DNA of 64,000 bases from Carex sylvatica (Eukaryota; Streptophyta; Magnoliopsida; Poales; Cyperaceae). The stretch covers positions 1-64,000 of the forward strand of contig CAXKVR010000010.1 in the NCBI GenBank assembly GCA_964058845.1. Direction: 5' to 3'. Position numbers and translations under genes: made by a program. Shown here one piece after another: positions 48,004 to 59,606 of the stretch (position 1 is the first letter of the stretch; the number at the start of each line of letters is the position of its first letter). Under the pieces are notes generated by a model. The model was not told where the DNA came from and did no database searches. It saw only the letters and a list, made by a program, of their open reading frames with translations.

Positions 48004-50823
48004 ATGGATCCCTGCCCCTTCGTTCGTCTTACAGTTGATTCTCTCCTTCTGAAACTTCCTTCTGTGACCCGTCCCGCGGGCCCCGCCGGCATTCACCCGA
48101 CATCCACTCCTTGCTTCTGCACACTCTCTCTCGTCGACACCGTACCTTCTCCCTCTAAAACAGTTCCACTTCCTCTCTCCTCTCCGACCAACACCGACCA
48201 AACTACGTCACTGCCATCATCATGTCCATCCATTTCCTTCACTCTCGATCCGACAATGCTTCAGAGATTAAATGGCCGCTGCACTGAGCTTATGGTCTCA
48301 GTCTACGCAGGCCATCAGACTGGTCACGCGTGTGGTGTGGGACCAGCACGAGCAATTGGACGCGTTAAAGTCTCAGTTGATACAGAAACTGCAACAAGCC
48401 AGGCGGTGGTGGCGCAGAATGGGTGGGTCGGGTTGGGTGCGGGCGGTGCACGGTTGCATATTGTAGTCCGTGCTGAACCCGATCCGAGATACGTTTTTCA
48501 GTTTGGAGGTGAGCCCGAGTGTAGCCCCGTAGTTTTTCAGATACAGGGTAATTGGGCACGAAGCAGACGGAGCGGATGTGCCCGACAACCCGTGTTTAGC
48601 TGCCGTTTTAATGTAGACCGCCGGCGCAACACAAGATCAAGGTATGTCATGGTTTTATTTAATTACAATTTACAACCTTATTACATAGTTTCATTAAAGT
48701 TTGTCAGACTACTATTACAAGTTTACAATATAATTGTCTATGAGCATGAGTATAATATACTTCACATTTTTGGTCAGTGAGCTTCTCAACTTTCTTTAGG
48801 GAATTTTTGTGCTTTGTCAATACCAAATTAAATAGGAGAAGCAAACGGTACTAGACTCCTAGTGCATGCGGATATTAAATTGAACTATTATTGGATCAAT
48901 GTCAGTGACCTACATTAGGTTGGTGTAAATTAAAGTGCAAGAACATTAAGTCAAGCCACCTCCATTTATTAGAGTTATATATTTATTTAGTCCTCTTATA
49001 TGCTAATGAATTTTTAGTTTGATCATAGGGAATTAGGATGAAACTTAACATTATTTATTAGCTCTATATATGAGCCGTCACAATTTATATTTTGTATTCA
49101 TGTCTTCAAACTAAAAAAAAGTTAAAAGACAAATCCAAATTCTTAATCTTGTTCTTCACACAAGTGATGCATCCATATACAACTTTTTAGTCTTCTAAAT
49201 TTGTTTTATACAAGATCAAGAACTTTAACTATATATCAAAGCATTAATTTATATATAAATTGTAGTAACTTAATATGTTATTTAGGAAGATTTACTTAAT
49301 ATGACTATTTTATAATACTTGACCTTGTACAAAATGAACTAAAAATTAATGATTGAAGTTGTCGTCTAAAATTTTGGACGTAATGATGAACGTAACAAAA
49401 AATATATCTATTACAGTAGTTTGATTTAGTTTTTTCTAAGTGAACAAGTCAAGCTTAGCATTTTGGCATTATAGTTTTAACATCCAAATGTTTGAAAGAG
49501 AAGTCTTGATAACCTGTTGCACCATATCAATCGCACAACTCAATATTTATCATATAAAATTGAGAGGCATTTTTATTATTGAAATTAAATTATTGAGTCT
49601 TCAGAAAAGAAATCTTCCCAAAAAACATTTGAATGCGTTTTTATGGTCGTTTGTGTACGTAGAGTTTGGAGTTGGTTAACATTACCGCATTACAATGCTC
49701 CCTAAACAAATATATATACAACTAATTCTTTAATCGCATGCTCATTTCAATCCAGCTACGTACCATTACAAATAATGACTTGTGAGCTGTAAATCATGGC
49801 ATTATACGCATGATTAACCTAATGATCATATTGCAACTGCTAAATATTTAAATATTTTGTATATATGATATACCCATAAACGCGCCTAATTAAGCCAGCT
49901 CGACAAACCACCAGATGCTCTTTTCCTTGATTTTTTTTTTCCTTCAAGATATTAATTAAAATCAAGGCAACATCAATCTTTATCTAAATATCTATCATCA
50001 TATAGTAGGCATATACAGCGACAATGTGTTAAGTTCACATCAGAACCATCATAAATTAGTTTAAAGGCAGTGCCATTATCTACATTATTTTTTATTATTA
50101 GTTCTAATCTCTAATAAAATTTATTTTACTAACCTTATGTTTAGGTCTCTGCCACCTCCGGATCGCTCCACAAAGGGAAAAATTAACTCGTGGTTCGATT
50201 CGCTCCGGCAAGGCAACATCAGTCCCCGTACACTAAAAAGTCCTACTCAACGGCCCCGATCAGATCAACGGAAGGGATGGACGGTCACGATTCATGATCT
50301 TTCGGGATCCCCTGTGGCCGCCGCCTCTATGGTCACGCCATTTGTTCCTTCACCGGGGTCAGCGCGTGTCTCCCGGTCAAACCCTGGTGCCTGGTTAATC
50401 CTACGTCCAGACAAGTCATGTCCTACCACGTGGCATCCGTGGGCCCGTCTTGAGGCATGGCGTGAGCGTCGTCCCTCTGATTCACTGGGACTGCGGTTTG
50501 AGCTCACTGACCCTACTTCAAATGGCACTGGGGCCTCCATTGCAGAGATATCCCTCGGGCTTAAAAAAGGCGGGGAGTTTGTTATTGAAACCGGGTCGGG
50601 TTCTCTTTGCGGCGAAGGGTTTGTTATGGGGTCCACGGTGGAAGGGGAGGGCAAAATTAGTAAACCAACAGTGCAGGTTGGCGTGCGACATGTGACATGT
50701 ATGGCTGACGTGGCACTTTTTATTGCACTATCTGCAGCCGTTGATCTAAGTATGGATGCTTGTAGATTGTTTTCTCAAAAGCTAAGGAAGGAGTTGTGTG
50801 CAGATCAGGAGGAGTGTTTTTGA
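48004..50823 (+). CDS. DUF1005 family protein
   Basis: Exon 1 is 48004-48641, the intron 48642-50144 (GT-AG, 1,503 bp) and exon 2 50145-50823; they join in phase to 438 codons plus TGA. The protein is soluble, without signal peptide or membrane segment. DUF1005 landmarks appear in order: the N-terminal MDPCPFVRLTV, a CFCTLSL motif, an NGWVGLG motif, AEPDPRYVFQF with GEPECSPVVFQIQGN (about residues 157-182), GWTVTIHDLSGSPVAAASM (about 256-275), RSNPGAWLILRP, WARLEAWRER, a GFVMGSTVEGEGK motif and the C-terminal DLSMDACRLFSQKLRKELC. Length fits the family (about 400-470 aa). The best-known member is Arabidopsis ASG1, linked to abiotic stress; the biochemical role is unknown. Exon 1 is distinctly GC-richer than its surroundings. 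No damage is seen. Confidence 0.93.
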
Positions 50824-51583
50824 ATTTGGAGGGAATTGTTTTAAAATTGGGGTAATTTTTTGCGGAAATGATGGCCATGGGTTGAATACTATTTATTTAC
50901 CCTTGGTCTGATCTCATGGTTTCTTCTGCACAAGTTGTAATTCTTTTTATTGAATTATTTTGTCTTTCATTGTTCTTATTTTATATCATTAGAAAGCATT
51001 GAGGATAGGTGTGTTGAAGTTTTGATTTCAGACGAGACTATTTTGTATTTAAGCAAGTTTTCTGGGAGTCACATAGGAGTATTTTTCTTGTACAAAAAGT
51101 TCTTCTTTTTTTGAGACATGTACAAAAAATGTTACCAATTATCTTTTTTACAATTCCAAAAAAAATAAACTCCAATTTTAGCAGTTGCGTTCTTAAAAAA
51201 CACAAACAAATTTTCAATCACATAATGAGAAAGTGGGTAAATGTCATTTGTTTCATAATGTGGATTCCATGAGATAACAATATACGTGATATGGAAATCA
51301 ATATTTATTCTTTATCATATAAACTCCATGTAATTTTTCCTAAAACTCAATTTATTGAGAGAAGTACAAATTAAGTAATATTTTACAAAATACTTTCTTC
51401 GGAAAATCCACTATACAAGGTAATTCATGCAAATTCCATATGGTGTAAGAAATATTTCAGGCTATTATTATTATTCATGCAGATTCCATTCAGTGTCTAG
51501 AAATTTTCAGGCAATCATTATCATTATTACTATTATTCAACATCTCACGTACAAATTATTGGAATCACGGAAATTTGCATATT
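50824..51583. other. Intergenic region between convergent genes
   Basis: This holds the 3' flanks of the DUF1005 gene and of the carboxypeptidase gene, which converge on it. It is AT-rich with no further coding or repeat signal recognised. Confidence 0.5.
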
Positions 51584-54500
51584 TCATGTTAGGCCTCCAT
51601 TTAAGACCAAGGAAGCTTGCTTCACAGCCCTTGCAGCTCTATGTATCTCATGTTGTACAAATCTCCAAGCCTCTGTTGTGTTCGACTTTTTGGCTGCATC
51701 AATCGCATCATCAATGCCAGGATATGATTTCGAACCATAGTCGTTGTTTTGTGAAGGCCCATATATCTACAGAAAAAGTCGTAATAATATCAATCATCAG
51801 TGTTATCTGGTACCACTAGCTACTAGTATGGTCTAATTGATTCCAATCAATACTTCAATTTCTAAGTGAAGCTGAAGTATCAACCAACTACCACAACGAT
51901 GATAACGATTGTGACAGATAAGACTTGATTATACAACTCTTTAACTCTATTTTAGTAAGAAAAGACAAATGGAGCTAGTAAATTAAATATAATAAGCAGC
52001 ACTAGAATGTACAGAGTGGTGAGTTGTATATATATGATTAAACAAAATCACAACAACATAATGGAAAATGTGTCATGAAGTCAATAATGCATGCAGGTAA
52101 ATGCAATATAAGAACCTACCAGATGTTTGTACCATTCTCTTCCTGAAAGGCCGTCTCGATCAGTGAAGGCACGCTCCGCCATCATCAACCGGTCATTAAG
52201 CTCTCTCAATTTAGATTGATCTTTTCTCAAAGAAAGGCCCAAAAAATTTCTTTCCAGAGCCTGCCAGATGCAAGGAAATGATATATATATATATATACAC
52301 ACACCATCCAAAAACAGTGATTTTGTACCTATCTAAAAAAATAGTTAAAAATTCTAAAAAATATAAAATTTGGTCTCTAAGCACATTTTAATATGTAGAA
52401 CAAGATGAACGGTTCGGATCGACTGTTTAAACTTTGTAAACGGAGATAGAGACGTGGGGTATGGTTGGGGCACAAAACCAATGGTGCATTTTAACCCTAC
52501 TCATATCTCTATATATATGTATTTCACGAATAAAATGGCAGAAGTTGCAACCAACATAGACAAAGGTGATTTTTCTTCTTACAATACCTGTTTCTCCTTG
52601 CCAATTTTCACAGCTACTCTTTTTAAATCTTCAATCGACTTGTACAGGGGAGAGAAGCTGATTTGACATCCCGCTGCTTCTTCTTGTATAACTTTCGCAC
52701 TGCTCTTTTTAAGTAAAGAGTAATATACCAATTCAGACATGAATTTTAGGCAATCATTCTCAAAAGGCGAAATTATTATTATAAGAAATACCTTGAGTTC
52801 AGATGCATATGAGACATAGTCAAATGGCAAGATCTCATCATCTGCTAGTCTTAAAGCAACTAAACCCCAAATGCTCGCCGCTTTCATAAAAGGAAACTAT
52901 TATTTATATTAAGAACTTAATATCAATGTTATCAAAACCGAACCAAACATCGATCCGGTAAAGCTTCAGTTCAATGGTTTACTGGTTGGACCAGTGGATC
53001 AACCAGTTCAATTACAGGTTTATTTATATACTTACATATATATATATAATATGAAGTTGAATTTAGCCCGAAGTGAGGACGTTGGAGTATGTTATAAAAT
53101 ATATATTCAAATAATATAATGTAAGACCAAAATTTATAGCTTTATTTAAAAACTAACATCTAAATAATGAAAAAAGATAGAGCACTTCAATGAAAAATAA
53201 AGAGATCAAAAGTAGATTAAATATTAAAATAGTAACAATTGTTATTTTGATAAGAAATAAATATACACAAATTTTTATACTACACATAATTGATTTGTTT
53301 AGAATATTTGAAAACTTCAGTTCTTATGTATAAATTTCATAAGATAAAATAAATCTGGCATGCCCTAGTTCAGAACGCCATAGTCTGAGAGGAAATTTGT
53401 ATTGAAATTTGAACCTATCTAATGAAGGGTACATGATAGAGAGTACAGATTCCATCAATAGCCTTTCTCTCTCCCATCTAATGCCTAAAAAGAATAGAAT
53501 TGTTCTTTTAGAAAGTAACCTGGTTTTTATAAGATAAACCAACCGGCCTTTATCAAAAACCAGACAATTAAACTGGATCTCACTGGTTCAATAGCAGAAG
53601 TGGTCTTTTAAACAAATTGAACCGAACAGGTGATCGGTTCCGGTCTTTTTCAGTTGAACCAACCGGTCCGGTCCGGTTCTAATAACACTGCTTAATATTG
53701 TATACCAATGTGAATGAAGCATCCAAAATTCCAAATTGAACCATAAGAACATACAACAAAAATGCCTATTATGATACATGCTTCAAAAAAGGCACAAATC
53801 AAGCCCATCGAGGGGAGAAGAAAAAATATTCAACATTTTGGTATCAATTGGTAAAAGGTATCAGGCAATTAGCAAACTATAGCATCCTTGCAGTGAAAAA
53901 AAAAAAAAAAAAAAGAAGAAGAAGAAGAAGAGGGAAATGATATACCTGCCACATGCCGGTGGAACATAGGATCTCCAAATTTCTCCATCCACAAATAGTC
54001 GTCATATATGGAATGATAAACTGGGTATCCTACAAGAGATGCCCACAATCATAAGTCTACATTACACCAACAAGAATTGCTAAATAGAAGTTGTTTTACC
54101 ATCTCCAAATGACATGTCAATTGAAGGAACACCGATGTGTTGTACGAAAGCAGCAAAATCAGAGCCTCCACCACCTAATCTCCCTATCTGCAAATATGTA
54201 TTATGTATAATTAACGTTGCCTAAAAAATAAAATAAACGAATAATAAAGAGGTACCTAAATATAAATTTGTTGACTTACTAGAGGAGAGCTGCCAGAAGA
54301 GATCCACGAGTCATACAGTGTCTGAGATGAATTGTCTGGATCTTTCACCTTCAACAATAGCCAAGAATATAACACCTCTATTTGTACAATTTGGAAATTT
54401 AGAAATAGATGTTCCAAAAAAAGAATGATTACCCATTTACTGGCTTCTATAAGCAACGGATCAATCTGGGGAGTGGCAGAAACATAAAATCCAGGGCCAT

Positions 54501-56894
54501 AAACGGCTGAATCAACATTAAGATACGCCACAGCACGAGATGTCAGCACCTCCCTGTTCTCTTCCACCCATTCTGTCGATCCTGTCTGCATTTAATGCTA
54601 CATTAATGTTGTAGAATAATAAAGAAAAAGAAAAGCAGAGACAAAAAGGGAAGAGAGAGAGAGAGAGACCAAGCCATACTCTTCGGCATCCCAGTTACAC
54701 AAGATTATAGTTCGCCGAGGCTTCCATCCCTTCTTTTGAAGCTTATACAACCTTTCAGATAACTACAAATTACTATATTAATTAGCATGGCATCGTGATG
54801 CAGGGTTTAAATTGTACTAATTTTTGGCTTGATTATTTCAAGCTTGCTTCCATACTATCAGGCAATTTTAAAAGAATGAGATTTGATTGATGCTATGTTG
54901 GATTTAATTGAGAATAAATTGCACAATTAAAGGTTAAATTGAGACTAAAATTGACTTAATTAAGAACCTCAAGAAGAGCTGCAGTTCCACTGTTGGGATC
55001 AACTGCCCCAAATGTCCAAGCATCACGATGGTTACCTAGTAGTACATACCTGTGTGAAAAAAAATGAATTGTATCATTGAAAAATTAGGCAAAATCTTTT
55101 AGGAGATCACTTAACTTTTTCTCATACAATAAATTGGTCATTGAACTCCATTTTGTCTCCTTTCGAACAAAAATGGTACCCAAGGTATAACCAAATTTCA
55201 TTAACAGAAACTAGTTTACACTTACGACTTGTTTACACATTTCAACACAGACAAGAGTAACAGGCATTCAAACCCCCCTCAAATACTAGAATAATCCTCC
55301 CTGTTGGAATAATCTGATAAATGGGTTCATTTAGCCTCCTGAAGTCACTTAATTTGTTTTCTCCCATTTAGGTCACCCTGTTAACTTTCCAGCCAAAAAA
55401 TTAAAATGATTGGTTACCATAGATAGTTCTGCTGATGTAAATAACATTTTCTGCAGACTTAGGCATGTTGTCTGTTGATGTAATAATTGCTTTTGGCTAT
55501 CAGTGACAGTGCTATCAACACTTAATTAGTTTTTCTGATTAACATTTAACACAAATCAAAGGTTTAACTATTTCAGAGAGAGAAATTATAGTCAAGTGAC
55601 CAATTTGTGACAGAACAAAGCTTAGTGACACCCAAAATTTAACTGCAGAATTATATTTTGGCCAAATAATTAAGATATTGTTGCAAAACTAGAGATAATT
55701 TGTATTTATCATATAACATTTTATCCGAATCTGAAATCTCACCGATCAGGCTCTTCTCTCCCTTCAATCACAGCAAACACATTTTGTATTGTTCTCAAGG
55801 TCTCATTACCCTGTCAAATATCCACAAAGCATCAATAAAGCAATATTTAAATTGCATCAGATAGATATATCAGCACCACATCACAATTGAAACTCAAGGA
55901 AGAATTGACTCACAATGTATGTCAAATTGACATCCCCTGGACCTGGTCCAAGGCGGTAAACTGGGGCCTCTTCCCGTCCCTGCCAATCATCAGGCGCGGC
56001 CTGTCCCCGGATTGCTTTATGTAACTCCTCCCCATCCTTGCCAGAAACCGGCAGGGATGGTATAGCAGGCATGTTCCCCTGTCTCACTACCTCCTCTTTA
56101 TCAACCCTCTCACACTCCTCTTCCTCAGCTTGACACGACCAACCCGGCGTTACGGGGTCACCAAGGGCCCTGAAAGTGGACCCCACCTGAACCCCCGTCT
56201 CTGGTAACCATGGCCCAGCAGGAAAAGCCTCTCCCTTTGCATAATCCTCGTAATCACTATAAACCAACACTCCAGTAGCTCCAGCATCCTGGGCGTTTTT
56301 CACAATGTCACCCCTGTAAATCATCCCATACCGAGCCAGTACGACAGTACCAGTCACATTGACTCCAAGAGAGCGTAACAACTGGAAGTCCTCGACTCGG
56401 CCATAGTAGGCATAGGTGAGCGGGGCTGTGACAGAGCCGGTGTGCGCGTAGGCATGGAAGGTAGGGACGGTGAGGGAAAAGAAAGAGGAGGAGGGGTCAG
56501 AAGGGGAGGGAACCTGAGTCAAGGAGAAATGGAAGGGAGGGGAGGAAGGGGAGAAGAGGGAGAGGGAACGGTGGAGGGGAAAGGAGAGGAGAACGGAGTA
56601 GGAAGTGGAGTGGGAAGGGAAGGGGAAGGAGGAGAGGACATAGGAGGCGGCGAGAGAGTCGGCATCGGAGGAGGAGAGATGGGGGAGGCGAGTGAGGTGG
56701 CGGAGGTGGGAGGAGGAGGAGGCATTGGAGGAAAGAGAGAGGAAGAGAGAGTGGTATGGGGATAAAGAGGAGGTTAGCAGAGTGTGGCCGGGGGTGCTTA
56801 AGAGGTAAACTGTAGTGAACAAGGAGAGGACGAGGAAAAGTGGTTTTGCGGTGGCGACGGTGTTGGCGATGGATGAATTGTGATTTGGTTTCAT
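51584..56894 (-). CDS. AMP1-like glutamate carboxypeptidase (M28 family), 12 exons
   Basis: This is a plant homologue of glutamate carboxypeptidase II, the group of Arabidopsis AMP1 and LAMP1, endoplasmic-reticulum membrane proteins that affect meristem size and microRNA-guided translation control. Exons in reading order: 56894-55914, 55810-55743, 55049-54968, 54762-54670, 54585-54433, 54348-54280, 54187-54100, 54029-53946, 52880-52792, 52704-52588, 52260-52120, 51766-51584. Phases agree and give 715 aa. One membrane anchor lies near residues 17-35, and a Ser/Leu-rich stretch and a protease-associated domain follow ([32 protein letters not shown]). The M28 metal ligands are all present: H357 (GNHRDAW), D367 (VDPNSG), E404-E405 (WDAEEYG), D433 (NVDSAVYG) and H517 (YPVYHSIYD). 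The dimerisation domain follows ([24 protein letters not shown]). Intact by all signs. AMP1 versus LAMP1 is not decided. Confidence 0.94.
52323..52502. mobile_element. Half of a Mutator-type MITE in carboxypeptidase intron 10
   Basis: This segment matches the right half of the MITE at 40536-40929. Shared landmarks are ATCTAAAAAAATAGT, AAAATTTGGTCTC, GGTTCGGATCGACTGTT and the terminal complement of GAGTAGGGTT. The left half is missing. It lies between exons 10 and 11, away from splice sites. Confidence 0.75.
52924..53690. mobile_element. hAT-type element in carboxypeptidase intron 8
   Basis: CTTAATAT flanks both sides (52916-52923, 53691-53698), an exact 8-bp duplication. The ends are CAATGTTATCAAAACCG and the complement of CAGTGTTATTAGAACCGG. 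Subterminal AACCGGT / CCGGTTCAA motifs are frequent. The 767-bp insert makes intron 8 the longest in the gene. It has no transposase frame. Confidence 0.87.
53896..53933. repeat. A-run and (GAA)n microsatellite
   Basis: About 19 A followed by GAA repeats lie in intron 8 of the carboxypeptidase gene, some 13 bp before exon 8 on the plus strand. They lie just downstream of the exon 8 donor in the gene's own direction. Confidence 0.85.
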
Positions 56895-57084
56895 TATCGA
56901 CAGCTGCTACACAGTACACTTTGACTTGTCTGCTTTCTGTTCAAATCTTTCCTTTGTTTTAACAAGAAAAAACTACATTTTTTATACCAAATTTGTCTTC
57001 TTTTTGTCAAGTTGGTACTTAGAAGAGATATTCACTCTTGATTAAAGAACTTACTTCTATCAACAATTTTTTATGTATATCTAT

Positions 57085-57098
57085 TTTATATATATAAT
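57085..57098 (-). promoter_or_regulatory. Possible TATA box of the carboxypeptidase gene
   Basis: On the minus strand an AATTATATATATAAAATAG run lies about 190 bp upstream of the start codon. It is the strongest TATA-like run in the 350 bp between the gene and the Mutator-like element. This is motif evidence only. Confidence 0.35.
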
Positions 57099-57241
57099 TT
57101 GGGATGGATTTTGCAGTGTTCATTGCAGTGCTGGCTATTTATAAACCATCCGATTTAGATCCGACGGTTATCAAATATCAGCGAATTTGATGTCTCCTCT
57201 TACTGTGACACCTGTCTTTCGTGATCTCTTTCCTTCTCTCC

Positions 57242-58364
57242 GAATTTTTTTCACAACCCATAATTAATAAATAAAAAATTAAGAAACCAATATGATTTCT
57301 TTTCTTTTTTAAAACTATAAAGATCGAACGGTCCGTCCGGTCTCCAAATTTTTTTTTCTCTAGACCAGACGGACCGTTTGGTCTCCACTTTTTTTTTTCG
57401 TTTTTTTCATTTTTTTTTTGTTTTTCACGAGAAACCTGCCACAGAAAAAAAAAATTCCAAACCGGACGGATCATTCGGTCTCAAATTTTTTTTTTTTAAT
57501 TTTTTAATTTTTTTTTAATTTTTTTTAATTTTTTTTTTTTCATATGCAGCCACAGAAGATTCCTTCTTGCTTTTTTTTATCGCTCGGTCTCCCTGTTTAT
57601 TTAACTTTTTTAACCCGACTCCTCTTCTCTCTTTTCTGCGTCACACTTCCTTATTTTTTTTCTTCCTTCATTCTTCCTCTTACTTTCTTCCTCATTCAAT
57701 TTTTTTTTTGACTAACGTAAAGATAAAGTAAACTTTTTAATTTTTTTAAAGAAATAATTATTAGTACTTTGACTAAACTATTATTGGCCCGATAATTTTA
57801 ATTGGAGATCGAATTAGGAATTCGGTCTCCATGTTTTTTTTTTAATATAAATATCCATCTTCTTCCTTCCTCCAACAGACAATTGATTTATTCTTCTCAA
57901 AAATAAAAGAATTAATACATATCTAACGAAACTTGTAGAGCTGAAGCTCTTCTTATTCTCATTTTAAAATTATACAAACCTATGTAATTATAATAGAAAT
58001 TACATAAGCTTTGAGAGTTCGAAAAAAAAATTGAATGAGTAGGAAAGTAAGAGGAAGAATGAAGGAAGAAAAAAAATGGAGAAGTGCGACACAGAAAAGA
58101 GAGAAGAGGAGTCGAGTTAAAAAAATTAAATAAACAGAGAGATCGAGCGAAAAAAAAAGCAAGAAGGAATCTTCTGTGGCCGCATATGAAAAAAAAAAAA
58201 AATTGAGACCGGATGGTCCGTCCGGTCTGGAATTTTTTTTTTTCGACGGATTTTCTGTAACAGGTTTTTCGTGAAAAATAAAAAAAAAATGAAAAAAACG
58301 AAAAAAAAAAATCATATTGTTTCCTAATTTTTCGTTTATTAATTATGGTTTATGAAAAAAATTC
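57242..58364. mobile_element. Mutator-like element with long inverted arms, 1.1 kb
   Basis: CTTCTCTCC flanks it exactly (57233-57241, 58365-58373), a 9-bp duplication typical of Mutator-like elements. The arms (about 57242-57710 and 58020-58364) are inverted copies. Landmarks are GAATTTTTTTCA, CCATAATTAATAAA, CAATATGATTT, GACCGGACGGTCCGTCCGGTC-like blocks, GCAAGAAGGAATCTTCTGTGG, and CGACTCCTCTTCTCTC or their complements. The ~300-bp centre is AT-rich without a protein. It lies 348 bp upstream of the carboxypeptidase ATG, so it may supply or disturb promoter sequence and small RNAs. Confidence 0.85.
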
Positions 58365-58810
58365 CTTCTCTCCCCCTCCCGTATTCTCTCTCCGTCTTTA
58401 TTAAATAATCTAACCCCACCTCTCTCTCTCTTGCCCTTGTCGACCACGTTATCATCGGACCGGCGGTGCCGTAAACCCTCACGCTCCGCTTAAGCTTTTC
58501 TTTTCCTTACGCTTTTTCTCCTCTCCGTCGAACTTCTGCTCGGTTCTTCTTTCGTTCGTGCGAACCAGCTTCTCCTCCCGTCTCTCCTGCTCAAGCTTTT
58601 GAGGTTTATCTTTTTCCGATTCTTTGAAGTACCTTTAATTTTGTATTAGGAAATAGTTTTCTGATTTTGGTTATTTACATATACTTATCCTTTTTACAAA
58701 AAATTCGAGTTCACATTCCATACTCCTTCTCTCCACTAGATCCGCTCCAAACGGAAGCACCGCAGCATGATGCAACGGAGGAGCAGGAACTGAGAAGGCA
58801 CGACAAGCAA

Positions 58811-59606
58811 ATGGAGGCGGAGAGGTCCAGCGAGAAGGCGGTCTTCGATTCACTTGGGCTCAACCGGCACTTTGGCTCTTTTTAAACGATATTCTCAACG
58901 CCGTTGATTACATCAACGACCTCACTGACAACACCTTCGATTACTTCCTCCAGTTCGTTTCTCCTCCTCTCCTCTATCTTTATAGAAATTTCAATTTGGG
59001 TCTTAACTGCTAATCCCAGCAGATATGTAGTTCGATCTTGGAATTGAGAAATTATGCACTATTTCTTGTCCTTTATTTTGTAGTGTATTTCACATTGGTA
59101 GTGTAGGAGACGAGACGAGAATTAGATAATGTAAGAGCTATCTGAAATTTTCACTATGACCTGCTTTTTCCATCTTTTTTCTTTTAGAAATGAATCATTA
59201 AACTATTCTTCAGCATTATTCTATTATAGTTTATTTTATCTTTTCATCTTTCCTCCAGGGTACTAAGTCGATTAAAAAATTGATAAATGTTGCTAAGGCG
59301 GAGGGATTTAGAAGTTGGGAGATGCTATGCCTCAAGCAAGTGTTTGTAGTTCTTGACAGAATTTCATTATCAGAATATGTTAGTAGATGATCCTTAAATC
59401 AAATTCTCTGATTTGTCAAAGGAGCCTGATGCCAACTGGCTATGTTTGGTATCGATCAATTGGTAAATACATTGCTTACAGATTGAATTATTTTCCCTTA
59501 TTTGTTTTCTAGAACGATTCCTCCAGAAAATTAGCTATTGAAGTATAACTACTTGATATGGAGCTTGACAGTGAGTGAGAGTCCTTGAGAAAAAACTTGC
59601 GGCTGT
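58811..59606 (+). pseudogene. MIS12: MIS12-like kinetochore protein, decayed
   Basis: The start ATG at 58811 gives MEAERSSEKAVFDSLGLN, the conserved beginning of plant MIS12, a kinetochore subunit. After NRHFG the frame breaks; in the next frame LFLNDILNAVDYINDLTDN and FDYFLQ continue the same protein. A later exon (about 59259-59395) gives SWEMLCLKQVFVVLDRI, matching the family's WExYCLxxCFAVPEG block. Another (about 59550-59606) gives LDMELDSE, a stop, then ESLRKK/KKLAAV, matching ELDxELxSLRxKL. At least one frameshift and one or more stops rule out a full product. Introns are retained, so this is not a processed copy. An unusual exon structure is a weaker alternative. Confidence 0.65.

Noticed and set aside
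48272..48588. Extra frames of 64-71 codons overlapping DUF1005 exon 1
   Set aside because: They lie in other frames of a well-supported exon and resemble no family.
56442..56919. Gly/Glu-rich plus-strand frame and Pro-rich minus-strand frames
   Set aside because: They are shadows of the GC-rich Ser/Leu-coding exon 1 of the carboxypeptidase gene.
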